From an uncultured Oscillospiraceae bacterium (GTDB lineage Bacteria > Bacillota > Clostridia > Oscillospirales > Oscillospiraceae), in assembly GCA_934573855.1 (NCBI GenBank), contig CAKTMF010000006.1, positions 1 through 64,000 on the forward strand: 64,000 nucleotides of DNA, given 5' to 3'. The notes beneath the pieces were generated by a model that saw only the letters and a program-made list of their open reading frames with translations, ran no database searches and had not been told where the DNA came from. Positions within the stretch are counted from its first letter, which is position 1. Every line of letters begins with the position of its first letter. Both the position numbers and the translations under genes were made by a program. Below are positions 31,693 to 40,579 of this stretch, piece after piece.

Positions 31693-33597
31693 ATGGATAT
31701 CCTGAACGGCTCCTTCGGCTGGATAATGAAACAGTGTTATTTTTTTTGCCGTAATTACGGTCTTGCCATTATTCTTTTCACATTTCTGACGAAGATCATA
31801 CTTCTCCCCGTGTCCGTATGGGTGCAGAAGAACTCGATAAAGATGGTGAGGATACAGCCGGACGTCAACCTTCTGAAGGTGAAGCATTTCGGCGACCCTG
31901 ACTCCATTGCCGAGGGGCAGAGCAAGCTGTACAGGGAGGAAGGCTATCACCCCCTGGCTTCTCTTATCCCTCTTGCCATTCAGGTGATCCTCCTTATGGC
32001 GGTGATCGGCGCGATAAGGGCGGGCATGAATGACCCGGGCGTGGATATGGGCTTTCTCGGCGTGGATATGAGCCTTGTTCCCTCCGAGTATGGCGGCTGG
32101 CTCATTCTCTCCCCCATTCTCGCAGGAGCGTCCGCATGGGTAATGTGCGCCGCGACGAATTCGGCAAACGTCCTACAGAGCGAGCAGTCCGGATGGAACA
32201 AGTGGGGCATGCTGGTCCTCTCCGTGGCGCTGAGCGTGTATCTCGGCTGGTTTGTCCCTGTGGGCGTGGCGGTATACTGGATAGCGAGCAACCTCCTTTC
32301 CGTGGCGCAGCTCTACATTCTCAACCGGGTGATAAATCCCCGCGACTATGTGGACTATGACCGGCTTGAGGAGAGCAAGCGGCAGCTTGACGAGCTTACG
32401 AGCCTCGGTAAAAAGAGGGGCGCCCGCCAGTCGAGAGCCGAGGCGAAGCGTGAGCGCGAGGACTACAGACGCTTTTTCTCTGTTGTCAACAAGCATCTTG
32501 TTTTTCACTCCGAGGAGAGCGGCTTCTATAAATATTACAGGGGCGTTATCGAGTACATTCTGAAAAACACTAACATCGCCGTCCATTATATCACGAATGA
32601 CCCCAACGATCAGGTTTTTGAAATAGCAAAGACACAGCCCGCGCTCAAGCCCTATTACATCACGGAAAAGAAGCTCATCACCCTTATGATGAAGCTCGAC
32701 TGCGACGTGATGGTGATGACCATGCCGGACCTTGAAAATTTCCATATCAAGCGCAGCTACGTCCGCAAGGACATCGAGTACATCTATATCCAGCACGGTA
32801 TCGGAAGCATAAATCTCACGCTGAGAAAGGGCTCAGAGGACCACTATGACACCGTTTTCTGCTGCGGTGAACACCACGAGAGAGAGCTGCGGCAGATGGA
32901 GGAGCTTGACAACACGCCGAGGAAGAAGCTCGTGGAGTGGGGCTATTGCCTGCTGGACGACATGATACGGGATTACGAGGCCATGGACAAGCCCGAGCAC
33001 GCAAAGCCGGTCATCCTCATCGCGCCTTCCTGGCAGGAAGGCAATATCGTGGACAGCTGCCTTGACGACATTCTCACCGGCCTTTCCGGAAAGGGTTATC
33101 ATGTTGTCGTCCGTCCGCATCCGCAGCATATCAGGCACAAGAGAGCTTACATGGAGGCTCTCGCGGAGAAATTCCGCAGCGACCCCGACGTGGAGATACA
33201 GCTGGACTTCTCCTCCGACTCGACCGTATTCGGCGCCGACGTCCTCATCTCGGACTGGTCGAGCATTGCCTTTGAATTCGCGTACACAACGCTCAAGCCC
33301 GTGCTGTTCATAAATACCCCCATGAAGGTCATGAATCCTGATTACGACAAGATAGCGGAGGTCCCCATCGACATCGCCGTGCGCAATGAGATCGGCCGCG
33401 CGCTGGATCTTGACGAGATCGGTCTCGTACCCGGGGCCGTGGGGCAGCTCCTTGCCGCGAAGGACGATTACCGGGACGCCATCACGCGCTCGAGAGAGCA
33501 ATACGTCTACAATCTGGGCAGAAGCGCCGAGGTCGGCGCACAGTATATCATCTCGGCTATCCAGGAAAAAATCGAAGAGAGAAGGAGAAACTCTTAA
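31693..33597 (+). CDS. YidC/Oxa1 insertase domain fused to CDP-glycerol-type glycerophosphotransferase
   Basis: Two unrelated families in one 634-residue protein. Residues 1-215 are YidC/Oxa1-like: NYGLAIILFTFLTKIILLPVSVWVQKNSIKM, IQPDVNLLK, LYREEGYHPLASLIPLAIQVILL, and VAVYWIASNLLSVAQLYIL. Lys34 stands where YidC usually has its groove Arg. A basic linker (about 216-260) leads to a TagB/TagF-like domain (about 262-630) with YIQHG (His368), RPHP (474-477) and SDWSS (520-524). This family moves glycerol-phosphate (or ribitol-phosphate) from a CDP donor onto teichoic-acid chains. The ATG at 31693 follows GGGAGGG. The YidC part could act as membrane anchor or as a real insertase; the sequence cannot decide. 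Confidence 0.9.
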   Translation: MDILNGSFGWIMKQCYFFCRNYGLAIILFTFLTKIILLPVSVWVQKNSIKMVRIQPDVNLLKVKHFGDPDSIAEGQSKLYREEGYHPLASLIPLAIQVILLMAVIGAIRAGMNDPGVDMGFLGVDMSLVPSEYGGWLILSPILAGASAWVMCAATNSANVLQSEQSGWNKWGMLVLSVALSVYLGWFVPVGVAVYWIASNLLSVAQLYILNRVINPRDYVDYDRLEESKRQLDELTSLGKKRGARQSRAEAKREREDYRRFFSVVNKHLVFHSEESGFYKYYRGVIEYILKNTNIAVHYITNDPNDQVFEIAKTQPALKPYYITEKKLITLMMKLDCDVMVMTMPDLENFHIKRSYVRKDIEYIYIQHGIGSINLTLRKGSEDHYDTVFCCGEHHERELRQMEELDNTPRKKLVEWGYCLLDDMIRDYEAMDKPEHAKPVILIAPSWQEGNIVDSCLDDILTGLSGKGYHVVVRPHPQHIRHKRAYMEALAEKFRSDPDVEIQLDFSSDSTVFGADVLISDWSSIAFEFAYTTLKPVLFINTPMKVMNPDYDKIAEVPIDIAVRNEIGRALDLDEIGLVPGAVGQLLAAKDDYRDAITRSREQYVYNLGRSAEVGAQYIISAIQEKIEERRRNS

Positions 33598-33888
33598 ATG
33601 AAAAAAGCGGTAAAAGTATTCGGCGCGGCCTACGCCGCCTTCGCGTTCATGCTTCTTTTCGGTGCGAACGCAAACGCCTATATCGATCCCTCCGTCATGA
33701 CCTACCTCATTCAGGCCGTTGCCGGCGTGGTCATCGCCGTCGGCGCGGTGATCGGTATATACTGGCGCAGGGCGAAAAAGAAGGTCAACACCGCTCTCGG
33801 TATCGACGAGAACAGGAACAAGGAAGTCGAGTCCGACGATATAGTCGTCGCGCAGCAGCCCTCCGAAGAGGAAAAGGAGGATAAATAA
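33598..33888 (+). CDS. Small signal-peptide/one-TM protein of the surface-polymer operon, 96 aa
   Basis: Begins directly after the upstream stop (TAAATG). A signal-like helix (about 4-26, ending ANA-YIDPS) is followed by a second helix (MTYLIQAVAGVVIAVGAVIGIYW). A basic stop-transfer (RRAKKK) and an acidic cytosolic tail (VESDDIVVAQQPSEEEKEDK) follow. I recall similar AYIDPSV...Q..AG..VALG..+GIYW proteins beside teichoic-acid or sulfatase-like genes in Clostridia, but no function is known. Its strict coupling to the fusion gene suggests a partner subunit. Confidence 0.75.
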   Translation: MKKAVKVFGAAYAAFAFMLLFGANANAYIDPSVMTYLIQAVAGVVIAVGAVIGIYWRRAKKKVNTALGIDENRNKEVESDDIVVAQQPSEEEKEDK

Positions 33889-33984
33889 ACAGGTCTTTTG
33901 TTTCCGCACGGCGGAGGATATCCTCCCGGACCGGCGGAAACAAGCTTTGTATCCATATTCGCGAAAGCAGGTTTGTGCAAGATC

Positions 33985-35766
33985 ATGAACACCTTGGAAT
34001 GCGACGTATTAAAGGCCATTCTGGACGCTCCCTCCGCGAGTCAGCGGGAACTGGCGCAGATGGCAGGCTGCTCCGTCGGCAGCGTGAACAAGTGCATAAG
34101 GGCGCTCAAGGCGCTCGGGTATCTCGACGCAGGGACGGGCGCGCCCACGCTTTGCGCGCAGAGAGAGGCGGAAAAGACCTCTCCCTCGAACGCGATCATT
34201 CTCGCGGCAGGCTTCGGCATGAGAATGCTGCCTATCAACCATGTCCAGCCCAAGGGTCTGCTGGAGATTCACGGCGAAGCGCTGATAGAGCGCACCATCG
34301 TGCAGCTCATCGAGGCCGGTGTCAGCGACATCACCGTCGTTGTGGGCTTCATGAAGGAATGGTACGAATATCTCCGCGAAAAATACGGTGTCAGATTCGT
34401 CTTTAATCCCGAATACACCGTCAGGAACAATCTTCATTCGCTTCTCAGGGCTGAACAGTATATCGGGAACACCTATATCATCCCCTGTGACGTCTGGTGC
34501 CGCGACAATCCGTACAGCAGGCACGAGCTGCGCTCGTGGTATATGGTGGGTTCCTGGCAGGATGACGAAAGTACCGTCAGGCTTGGCAGGAGGCTGGAGC
34601 TTCTCCGCGCCCCCGCCGGCCGCGGCAGCGCCATGATAGGTATATGCTACGTTCAAGGCGGGGACTCGGCAAAGCTCCGCGAGAGGCTTGTCCGTTTCGG
34701 TACTCAGCCAAAGTATAACAAGGCATACTGGGAGGAGGCGATAACCGTCGAGCGCGGTCTTTCCCTCCCGGCGAAGGTCGTTCCCGAGGGCAGCGTGGTC
34801 GAGATAAACACCTTTGAGCAGCTGCGCGATCTCGACGGGAACTCAAATCACCTGAGATCTCCCGCAATAAACGCCATATGCAGGGCGCTGAACGCCGCCC
34901 CCGACGAGGTCGTCAACATCCGCTCGCTGAAAAAGGGCATGACGAACCGTTCGTTCCTCTTTGAGCTGCGCGGAGAAAAGTACATAATGCGCGTCCCCGG
35001 CGAGGGGACGGACCGGCTCATAGACCGGCGGCAGGAGGCGGCTGTATACCAGGTCATCGGGGATCATAGCATCTGTGACGATATCGTACTCATCGACCCC
35101 GAGACCGGCTTCAAGATCACACGATTTATCAAAAACGCGAGGACCTGCGACGCGGAAAGCCCCGGCGACGTTTCCCTCTGCATGGCCCGCCTCAGAAGGT
35201 TTCACGAGCTGCGTCTTTCCGTGGAGCATTATTTTGATATCTTCGCTCAGATAGACTTCTACGAGTCGCTCAGGGAGGGAGAGGCCTCCGCGTACCGTGA
35301 CTACGAGTCCACGAAGGAAAGCGTCCTTTCCCTGCGTCCGTTTATCGAGAGCTTTCACTGTGAAGCCTGCCTCACACATATAGACGCCGTTCCCGATAAT
35401 TTTCTCATCTGCCCGGACGGGATAGGCGGCGAAAGGATCGTGCTTATCGACTGGGAGTACGCCGCCATGCAGGACCCCCACGTCGACATCGCGATGTTCT
35501 GCATTTATTCGATGTATGACCGCGGCGGTATTGACCGCGCCATCAGCGCCTATTTCCCGGAGGGCGCAGACGAGAGGACCAGATACAAGATCTACGCCTA
35601 CATCGCCATGTGCGGACTGCTGTGGAGCAACTGGTGCGAATACAAAATGCACTGCGGGGTGGACTTTGGCGAGTATTCGGTCTGTCAGTATGTGTACGCA
35701 CGGGAGTACTCCGCCTCCGTACACGAATATCTTGAAAGGGAGCGGAAAAATGCAATACAGAGTTGA
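33985..35766 (+). CDS. Winged-helix + nucleotidyltransferase + choline-kinase (LicA-like) three-domain protein
   Basis: 593 residues in three parts. Residues 1-60 form a winged-helix-like region (SASQRELAQMAGCSVGSVNKCIRALKALGYL). Residues 68-300 are a sugar-phosphate/phosphocholine nucleotidyltransferase (AIILAAGFGMRMLPINHVQPKGLLEI). Residues 310-593 are a choline/ethanolamine kinase of the LicA/APH fold (KKGMTNRSFLFELRGEKYIMRVPG; catalytic HIDAVPDNF at about 467; LIDWEYA at about 487). It can be expected to phosphorylate choline and possibly make the CDP- or NDP-activated product. The start is uncertain: ATG at 33985 has only a weak Shine-Dalgarno, and TTG at 33973 is possible. The end overlaps the next gene by 17 bp. 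Confidence 0.85.
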   Translation: MNTLECDVLKAILDAPSASQRELAQMAGCSVGSVNKCIRALKALGYLDAGTGAPTLCAQREAEKTSPSNAIILAAGFGMRMLPINHVQPKGLLEIHGEALIERTIVQLIEAGVSDITVVVGFMKEWYEYLREKYGVRFVFNPEYTVRNNLHSLLRAEQYIGNTYIIPCDVWCRDNPYSRHELRSWYMVGSWQDDESTVRLGRRLELLRAPAGRGSAMIGICYVQGGDSAKLRERLVRFGTQPKYNKAYWEEAITVERGLSLPAKVVPEGSVVEINTFEQLRDLDGNSNHLRSPAINAICRALNAAPDEVVNIRSLKKGMTNRSFLFELRGEKYIMRVPGEGTDRLIDRRQEAAVYQVIGDHSICDDIVLIDPETGFKITRFIKNARTCDAESPGDVSLCMARLRRFHELRLSVEHYFDIFAQIDFYESLREGEASAYRDYESTKESVLSLRPFIESFHCEACLTHIDAVPDNFLICPDGIGGERIVLIDWEYAAMQDPHVDIAMFCIYSMYDRGGIDRAISAYFPEGADERTRYKIYAYIAMCGLLWSNWCEYKMHCGVDFGEYSVCQYVYAREYSASVHEYLERERKNAIQS

Positions 35767-36463
35767 ACGGGCAGTGATCGTCGCGGCGGGAACAGGCACG
35801 CGCATGCGCCCCGTCACGCTCCATACGCCCAAGCCTCTTGTGGAGGTGAACGGTAAGGCGATGATATGCACGGTGATAGACGGGCTTATCGAGAACGGCA
35901 TAAACGAAATATATGTGGTCACCGGCTATCTCGGCGCACAGTTTGAGCGCCTCCGCAGCCTTTACCCCGGACTCACGCTCATAGAGAATCCCTATTACGG
36001 CAGCTGCAACAATATCTCCTCGCTGTACGCGGCGAGAGAGCATTTGGAAAACTGTATCATACTCGACGGCGACCAGATCATTTACGACAGCTCAGTCCTC
36101 TCTCCCGAGTTTGACCGCTCCGGCTATAACTGCGTATGGACAGGCGAGTCCACAGACGAATGGCTCCTGACGGTGGAGGATGGCATCGTGACGCATTGCA
36201 GCAGGACGGGTGGCAAGAACGGCTGGCAGCTCTACAGCATTTCCCGCTGGAGCGCCGAGGACGGCCGCCGCCTCCGCAGACATCTGGAAGCTGAGTTTGA
36301 GGTCAAGGGGAACCGTCAGATATACTGGGACGATATCGCGCTGTTCTGCTACCCCGGCGAGTACAGGCTGGGTATACGGGAAATGCGCAGAGGCAGCGTC
36401 GAGGAGATCGACAGCCTGCGCGAGCTTGCCGCCGCCGACAGCCGCTATGCAAGATATATATGA
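35750..36463 (+). CDS. LicC-like CTP:phosphocholine cytidylyltransferase
   Basis: 237-residue single-domain nucleotidyltransferase, close in length to pneumococcal LicC (229). The signature loop VIVAAGTGTRMRPVTLHTPKPLVEV is at about 9-33. ENPYYGSCNNISSLYAAREHL and the metal-binding LDGDQIIY follow, and the C-terminus carries QIYWDDIALF. It would make CDP-choline (or another CDP-amino-alcohol) from the kinase product. The ATG at 35750 lies inside the upstream gene's end, with GGGAGCGG before it. The next gene, a BCCT carrier, follows after 12 bp, which supports choline as substrate. Confidence 0.83.
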   Translation: MQYRVERAVIVAAGTGTRMRPVTLHTPKPLVEVNGKAMICTVIDGLIENGINEIYVVTGYLGAQFERLRSLYPGLTLIENPYYGSCNNISSLYAAREHLENCIILDGDQIIYDSSVLSPEFDRSGYNCVWTGESTDEWLLTVEDGIVTHCSRTGGKNGWQLYSISRWSAEDGRRLRRHLEAEFEVKGNRQIYWDDIALFCYPGEYRLGIREMRRGSVEEIDSLRELAAADSRYARYI

Positions 36464-36475
36464 ACAGGAGACCAT

Positions 36476-37981
36476 ATGAAAGAAAAACAGATCGACTGGA
36501 TGATAACCCTTGTCCCGCTGTGCAGCATCGTGATCATGTGCATATGCTTCTTTCTCCGGCCGGAAAGCTCGAACTCCGTGCTGAGCGGGATACGCTTTTT
36601 TCTCGGAGATACGATGGGGCTTTACTATCTTGTCATAGGCCTCGGAATGCTCGTCGTTTCGTTCTATCTCGCCTTTTCCGACTACGGCAGGATAGTCCTC
36701 GGCGGGAAGGATGAGAAGCCGAAATACTCCTTTTTCTCGTGGGGTTCTATGATGTTTACGGCGGGCCTCGCGGCGGATATACTCTTTTACTCCTTCTCCG
36801 AATGGATAATGTACGCCGCAGATCCGCACATCGCCGAAATGGGCAGCATGCAGGACTGGGCGAGCGTATACCCGCTCTTTCACTGGAGCATGATACCATG
36901 GTCGTTCTATCTCGTTCTTGCCGTTGCCTTCGCCTTCATGCTCCATGTAAGGAAGCGCGGCAGACAGCGGTATTCGGAAGCATGCCGTCCTGTTCTCGGC
37001 CGGCATACTGACGGCTTTGCCGGAAGGCTCGTGGATCTTCTGGCGGTCTTTGCGCTGCTGGCCGGGACCGCTACTACCTTCAGTCTGGCGACCCCGCTGA
37101 TGGCAAACGTCATAAACGCGCTTTTCCATGTCTCGCTCGATACCACCGCCGTTACCATCGCCATTCTCCTTGTCACCTGCGCCGTATACACCTATTCCCT
37201 CCTGCACGGGATGAAAGGCGTGAATATTCTGGCAAAGGGCTGTATTTACCTCTTTTTCGCGCTGCTGTTCTATGTTCTGGCGTTCGGCGGCCGTGGGCGG
37301 TATATCGTTGAACTCGGTTTTTCCTCTCTGGGGCGGCTCGTGCAGAACTTCATTGAGCTGTCAACGTATACAGACCCCCAGCGCACGACGTTTTTCCCTC
37401 AGAACTGGACCATATTTTACTGGGCCTACTGGATGGTGTGGTGTGTCGCGACACCGTTCTTCATCGGCTCCATCTCGCGCGGCAGGACCGTGAAGCAGAC
37501 TATTCTGGGCGGCTATGTGTTCGGCGTAGGCTCGACCGTGACCAGCTTCATCATCCTCGGCAACTACTCGCTCTCTCTTCAGGTCTCCGGGGAGGCGGAC
37601 TTTGTGTCGATGTATCTTGCAAACGGCGATCTTTACGGTATAATCATATCCGTCATCCGCACTCTTCCGTGCAGCGGACTGGTGCTTGTTCTTCTGCTTG
37701 TGACGATGATGACATTTTACGCTACGTCCTTTGACTCCATCGCCATGATCGCCTCCTGCTACAGCTATCACAGTCTCAAGGCCGATGAGGCTCCCGGGAA
37801 GCCCGTGCAGTTCATGTGGTGCATACTTCTCATTCTCCTGCCCATCGCGCTGACTTTCTCCGAAAGCTCAATGAGCAACCTTCAGTCAGTGAGCATTATA
37901 GCCGCATTCCCCATCGGTATCGTGATGATACTGATCGTCGCAAGCTTCCTGAAGGACGCACGGTCGTACCGGCGGGAATGA
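36476..37981 (+). CDS. BCCT-family choline/betaine transporter
   Basis: Twelve-helix secondary transporter of the betaine/choline/carnitine family, 501 residues. Family marks are FHWSMIPWSFYLVLAVAFAF (usual FHWGxHPWxxY), the signature region YWAYWMVWCVATPFFIGSISRGRTVKQTILGGYVFG, and the late TMMTFYATSFDSIAM. It imports choline, betaine or carnitine with Na+ or H+. Being last in a LicA/LicC operon, it most likely supplies choline, in the role LicB or BetT plays elsewhere. ATG with AGGAGACC before it. It lacks long N- and C-terminal osmosensing tails, fitting nutrient uptake more than osmoprotection. Confidence 0.9.
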   Translation: MKEKQIDWMITLVPLCSIVIMCICFFLRPESSNSVLSGIRFFLGDTMGLYYLVIGLGMLVVSFYLAFSDYGRIVLGGKDEKPKYSFFSWGSMMFTAGLAADILFYSFSEWIMYAADPHIAEMGSMQDWASVYPLFHWSMIPWSFYLVLAVAFAFMLHVRKRGRQRYSEACRPVLGRHTDGFAGRLVDLLAVFALLAGTATTFSLATPLMANVINALFHVSLDTTAVTIAILLVTCAVYTYSLLHGMKGVNILAKGCIYLFFALLFYVLAFGGRGRYIVELGFSSLGRLVQNFIELSTYTDPQRTTFFPQNWTIFYWAYWMVWCVATPFFIGSISRGRTVKQTILGGYVFGVGSTVTSFIILGNYSLSLQVSGEADFVSMYLANGDLYGIIISVIRTLPCSGLVLVLLLVTMMTFYATSFDSIAMIASCYSYHSLKADEAPGKPVQFMWCILLILLPIALTFSESSMSNLQSVSIIAAFPIGIVMILIVASFLKDARSYRRE

Positions 37982-38031
37982 CCGCTGCTTCCGCGCCGTA
38001 ACGGAAAAGGGCGGTCCGCGGCGCGAGCCGG

Positions 38032-38496
38032 TCAGACCACCCTTCCCAATATATCCTTTTCATTTACTACACCGATATACGGATAGCGGCTGTCCTTGCT
38101 CTCTTCGGTGTTGTCGCCGAGCAGAAAGTAGCAGCCCTCCGGTACGGTAAGCTCGCTCTGAGCCTCTCCGGCGTAGCTTATGCTGCCGTACTCCGGCACG
38201 GCGGCGCCGTTCACGATGAGCCGTCCGTTCATTATAACAACGCGGTCTCCCGGTACGGCGGCGATACGTTTTATGAGCGTCGTATCAAGCTCCGCGCTGT
38301 AAAAGAGTACCACGTCCCCGCGCCGAAGCTCCCCGCGGGTCTTATCCACGAGTACGAGCTGGCCGCTGCGGTATGCCGGCTCCATCGATGCGCCCTGCAC
38401 CAGCGCGAGCTGGAAGAGATATCTCGATACCGCCCAGCATGCGATAAATATGACCGCCAGTATCAGCCAGTACGGCCGCCGTATGCTTTTCTTCAT
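38032..38496 (-). CDS. lepB: Signal peptidase I
   Basis: Type I signal peptidase, 154 residues, with one N-terminal transmembrane helix (about 9-27). Catalytic serine in GASMEPAYRSGQLVLVDK; RGDVVLFY; catalytic Lys in LIKRIAAVPGDRVVI; box E GDNTEESKDSRYPYIGVV. The ATG at 38496 follows GGGTGAG. It is convergent with the BCCT gene and divergent from the sulfatase gene. Whether it serves this locus or general secretion is not shown. Confidence 0.93.
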   Translation of the reverse strand: MKKSIRRPYWLILAVIFIACWAVSRYLFQLALVQGASMEPAYRSGQLVLVDKTRGELRRGDVVLFYSAELDTTLIKRIAAVPGDRVVIMNGRLIVNGAAVPEYGSISYAGEAQSELTVPEGCYFLLGDNTEESKDSRYPYIGVVNEKDILGRVV

Positions 38497-38604
38497 GCGT
38501 CTCACCCGCTCTTTTCATCGTCCGGGGTATTATATACCGTTTTGCTCTTGCTTTCAACACCCATGCGTCATACTGATGTATACCCTTTCGTTTTCGGAGG
38601 AAAT

Positions 38605-40290
38605 ATGATGGAAAATAAAAGGCTCTCCCTTCTGCGCGGCATGGCTCCGGCGGTATTCGTCTCCGCAGCGGCATGCTTTCTCATGTGCGTATATGCGCCG
38701 CTGGAGCTGTATCTCGGCAATCAGAACGAGTTTTGGTTTAAGCTCCGTGACATGCTGCCCGCAGCATGGGTGATGTTCATCGTCTGCACCGCGCTCTGCT
38801 CCGCGCTCCTCCTGCTGCTGAAAAAGCTCAGTGTCAAGATATACCGCGTCGTTCTCGTAGCGGCCTTCGGCATATTTATCTGCTTTTACGCGGAGGGCAA
38901 TTTCCTTGCGGGGAACCTTCCTCCGCTCGACGGCACGGCAGTCGACTTCGGCGCGTACCCCGCGGAACGCATAAAGTGCGTCCTCCTCTGGCTCCTTGTC
39001 GCGGCGGTACTCGCCGTGCTGTGGAAAAAGCTTGGCTCCGACAGGCTCGTGAGGCTATGCGGCTATGTGGGACTGGGCCTCTTCGGCGTCCTTGCGCTGA
39101 CCGCCGCCGCGCTGCGCCTGACCACGCCGCTGAAGGATGATACGGCATACGACCTTGTCTTTACCGAAAAGGACAAGTACGTCATGTCCTCAGACCGGAA
39201 TCTTATCATTTTCTCCATGGACGCCGTCAGCGCCGACGCATTTGAACGTGTTCTGGACAAATACCCCGAATATCGGGAGGTATTCACAGACTTCCGGTAT
39301 TTTGACGACACGCTCTGCGCCTATCCGTTCACGTCCCGCTCTCTCCCCTTTACCCTCACCGGGGAGTGGTTTGAGAACAGGGAGCCTTTCCAGGAATACC
39401 AGAACCGGAGCTATGGCACATCAAGGCTCCTCAACCGTCTGTGGGATGAGGATTATGATGTCGGGATCTATCTCCCGGACTATCAGCTCAGCGCCGATCT
39501 CTACGAGGGGACAGCCGTGAACTGCGTGCGTGAGAGCGCCCGCGTCCGCTCGCCGTTTCACATGGCGGTAATGATAGTCAAAATGTCCATGCTCAAATAC
39601 GCACCGTGGGATTTCAAATACTACAGCTACAACATTCCCTACTGGAACAGCCATATCCGCGTGGTCAACAACGCGGACTCCTTCGACTACTACGACTATA
39701 TGAGTCTGCCCCTGTATGGGCAGCTCTCGGCCGAAGATCCCATTACCGTCACAAAAGACAAGTGCTTCAAGTTTATCCATTTTGAGGGCGGTCATGTGCC
39801 GTTTTCCCTCAACAACGACATGGAGAAGGTCGAGAACGGTTCATACGACGAGAAGATCGCCTCCGCGCTCCATATAGCCGCGCTCTATCTCCGCCGGCTG
39901 AAGGAGTCCGGGGTGTACGACAACTCCGCCATCATCATCACCGCCGACCACGGCTATCGGGAACTGCTCCCCGGCGAGAAGTATTCCCCCGCCACGCACC
40001 GCTTTAATCCGCCGCTCCTGATAAAGGGCATCGGTGAGACCCATCCCGAAATGCAGATCGACGGCGCGCCCATCTCATTCGCTGACCTCCAGGAGGCATA
40101 TCAGCGTCTGCTGGACGGGAAGGACAGCTCGCAGGTCTTTGACTGGCACGAGGGCGACCGGCGCGAACGGCGCTGTCTGCTGTACTACTATCTTGAGGAA
40201 AAGCACATGCGTGAGTTTGTCACCACCGGAGACGCCGGAGACTCTGACAGCCTGCACGAGACCGGCGTGGTTTTTGACTACGCCCGATAA
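38605..40290 (+). CDS. Membrane sulfatase/LTA-synthase-like (alkaline phosphatase superfamily) protein
   Basis: About five transmembrane helices (residues 1-175) are followed by an extracellular sulfatase-fold domain (about 195-560). The domain has the metal-site start NLIIFSMDAVSADAF, the active-site Thr/Ser region YPFTSRSLPFTLTG, a GGHVPF loop, and the late metal ligands ADHGYRE. The architecture is that of LtaS-like phosphoglycerol or phosphoethanolamine transferases, although the nucleophile position differs from LtaS by eye. The ATG at 38605 follows CGGAGG; the ATG at 38608 is equally possible. Neighbourhood with a glycerophosphotransferase/choline operon suggests work on the same surface polymer. 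Terminator follows. Confidence 0.75.
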   Translation: MMENKRLSLLRGMAPAVFVSAAACFLMCVYAPLELYLGNQNEFWFKLRDMLPAAWVMFIVCTALCSALLLLLKKLSVKIYRVVLVAAFGIFICFYAEGNFLAGNLPPLDGTAVDFGAYPAERIKCVLLWLLVAAVLAVLWKKLGSDRLVRLCGYVGLGLFGVLALTAAALRLTTPLKDDTAYDLVFTEKDKYVMSSDRNLIIFSMDAVSADAFERVLDKYPEYREVFTDFRYFDDTLCAYPFTSRSLPFTLTGEWFENREPFQEYQNRSYGTSRLLNRLWDEDYDVGIYLPDYQLSADLYEGTAVNCVRESARVRSPFHMAVMIVKMSMLKYAPWDFKYYSYNIPYWNSHIRVVNNADSFDYYDYMSLPLYGQLSAEDPITVTKDKCFKFIHFEGGHVPFSLNNDMEKVENGSYDEKIASALHIAALYLRRLKESGVYDNSAIIITADHGYRELLPGEKYSPATHRFNPPLLIKGIGETHPEMQIDGAPISFADLQEAYQRLLDGKDSSQVFDWHEGDRRERRCLLYYYLEEKHMREFVTTGDAGDSDSLHETGVVFDYAR

Positions 40291-40336
40291 TACGGCTCCC
40301 GCCGCGAACAGTGCGGCATATAAATATCCGCCTTTT

Positions 40337-40374
40337 CCCCATCCGCCGGTTTTTCCGCGGATGGGGCTTTTTTT
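40337..40374 (+). terminator. Rho-independent terminator
   Basis: CCCCATCCG ... CGGATGGGG hairpin with an eight-base T run. Confidence 0.88.
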
Positions 40375-40470
40375 ATTTAACGCTTCAAATCGCTTGTTGT
40401 GATAATGGTCAAAAAACTGCAATGACTTTTGGCTAAAACTCCAAAGTTTTTCGCTCTCGACGCAATTATA

Positions 40471-40499
40471 TTGACATTGCTTTGGCAAATTGCTATATT
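40471..40499 (+). promoter_or_regulatory. Promoter of the lacI-maltodextrin operon
   Basis: TTGACA, exactly 17 bp, TATATT, about 80 bp before the LacI-family start. Confidence 0.85.
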
Positions 40500-40510
40500 T
40501 TGTATGAAGA

Positions 40511-40540
40511 GTTTCGGAAACGTTACCGGAAACGTTTTCT
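40511..40540 (+). promoter_or_regulatory. LacI-family operator(s)
   Basis: GTTTCGGAAAC, then ACCGGAAACGTTTTC: two overlapping GAAAC/GTTTC-type palindromes 12-40 bp after the -10 box, where a bound LacI protein would block transcription. Likely autoregulation; a CcpA site is the alternative. Confidence 0.7.
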
Positions 40541-40579
40541 TTACTGTTTTCTGAATTTTTTAGGGAGAGCGGCGGCAAA

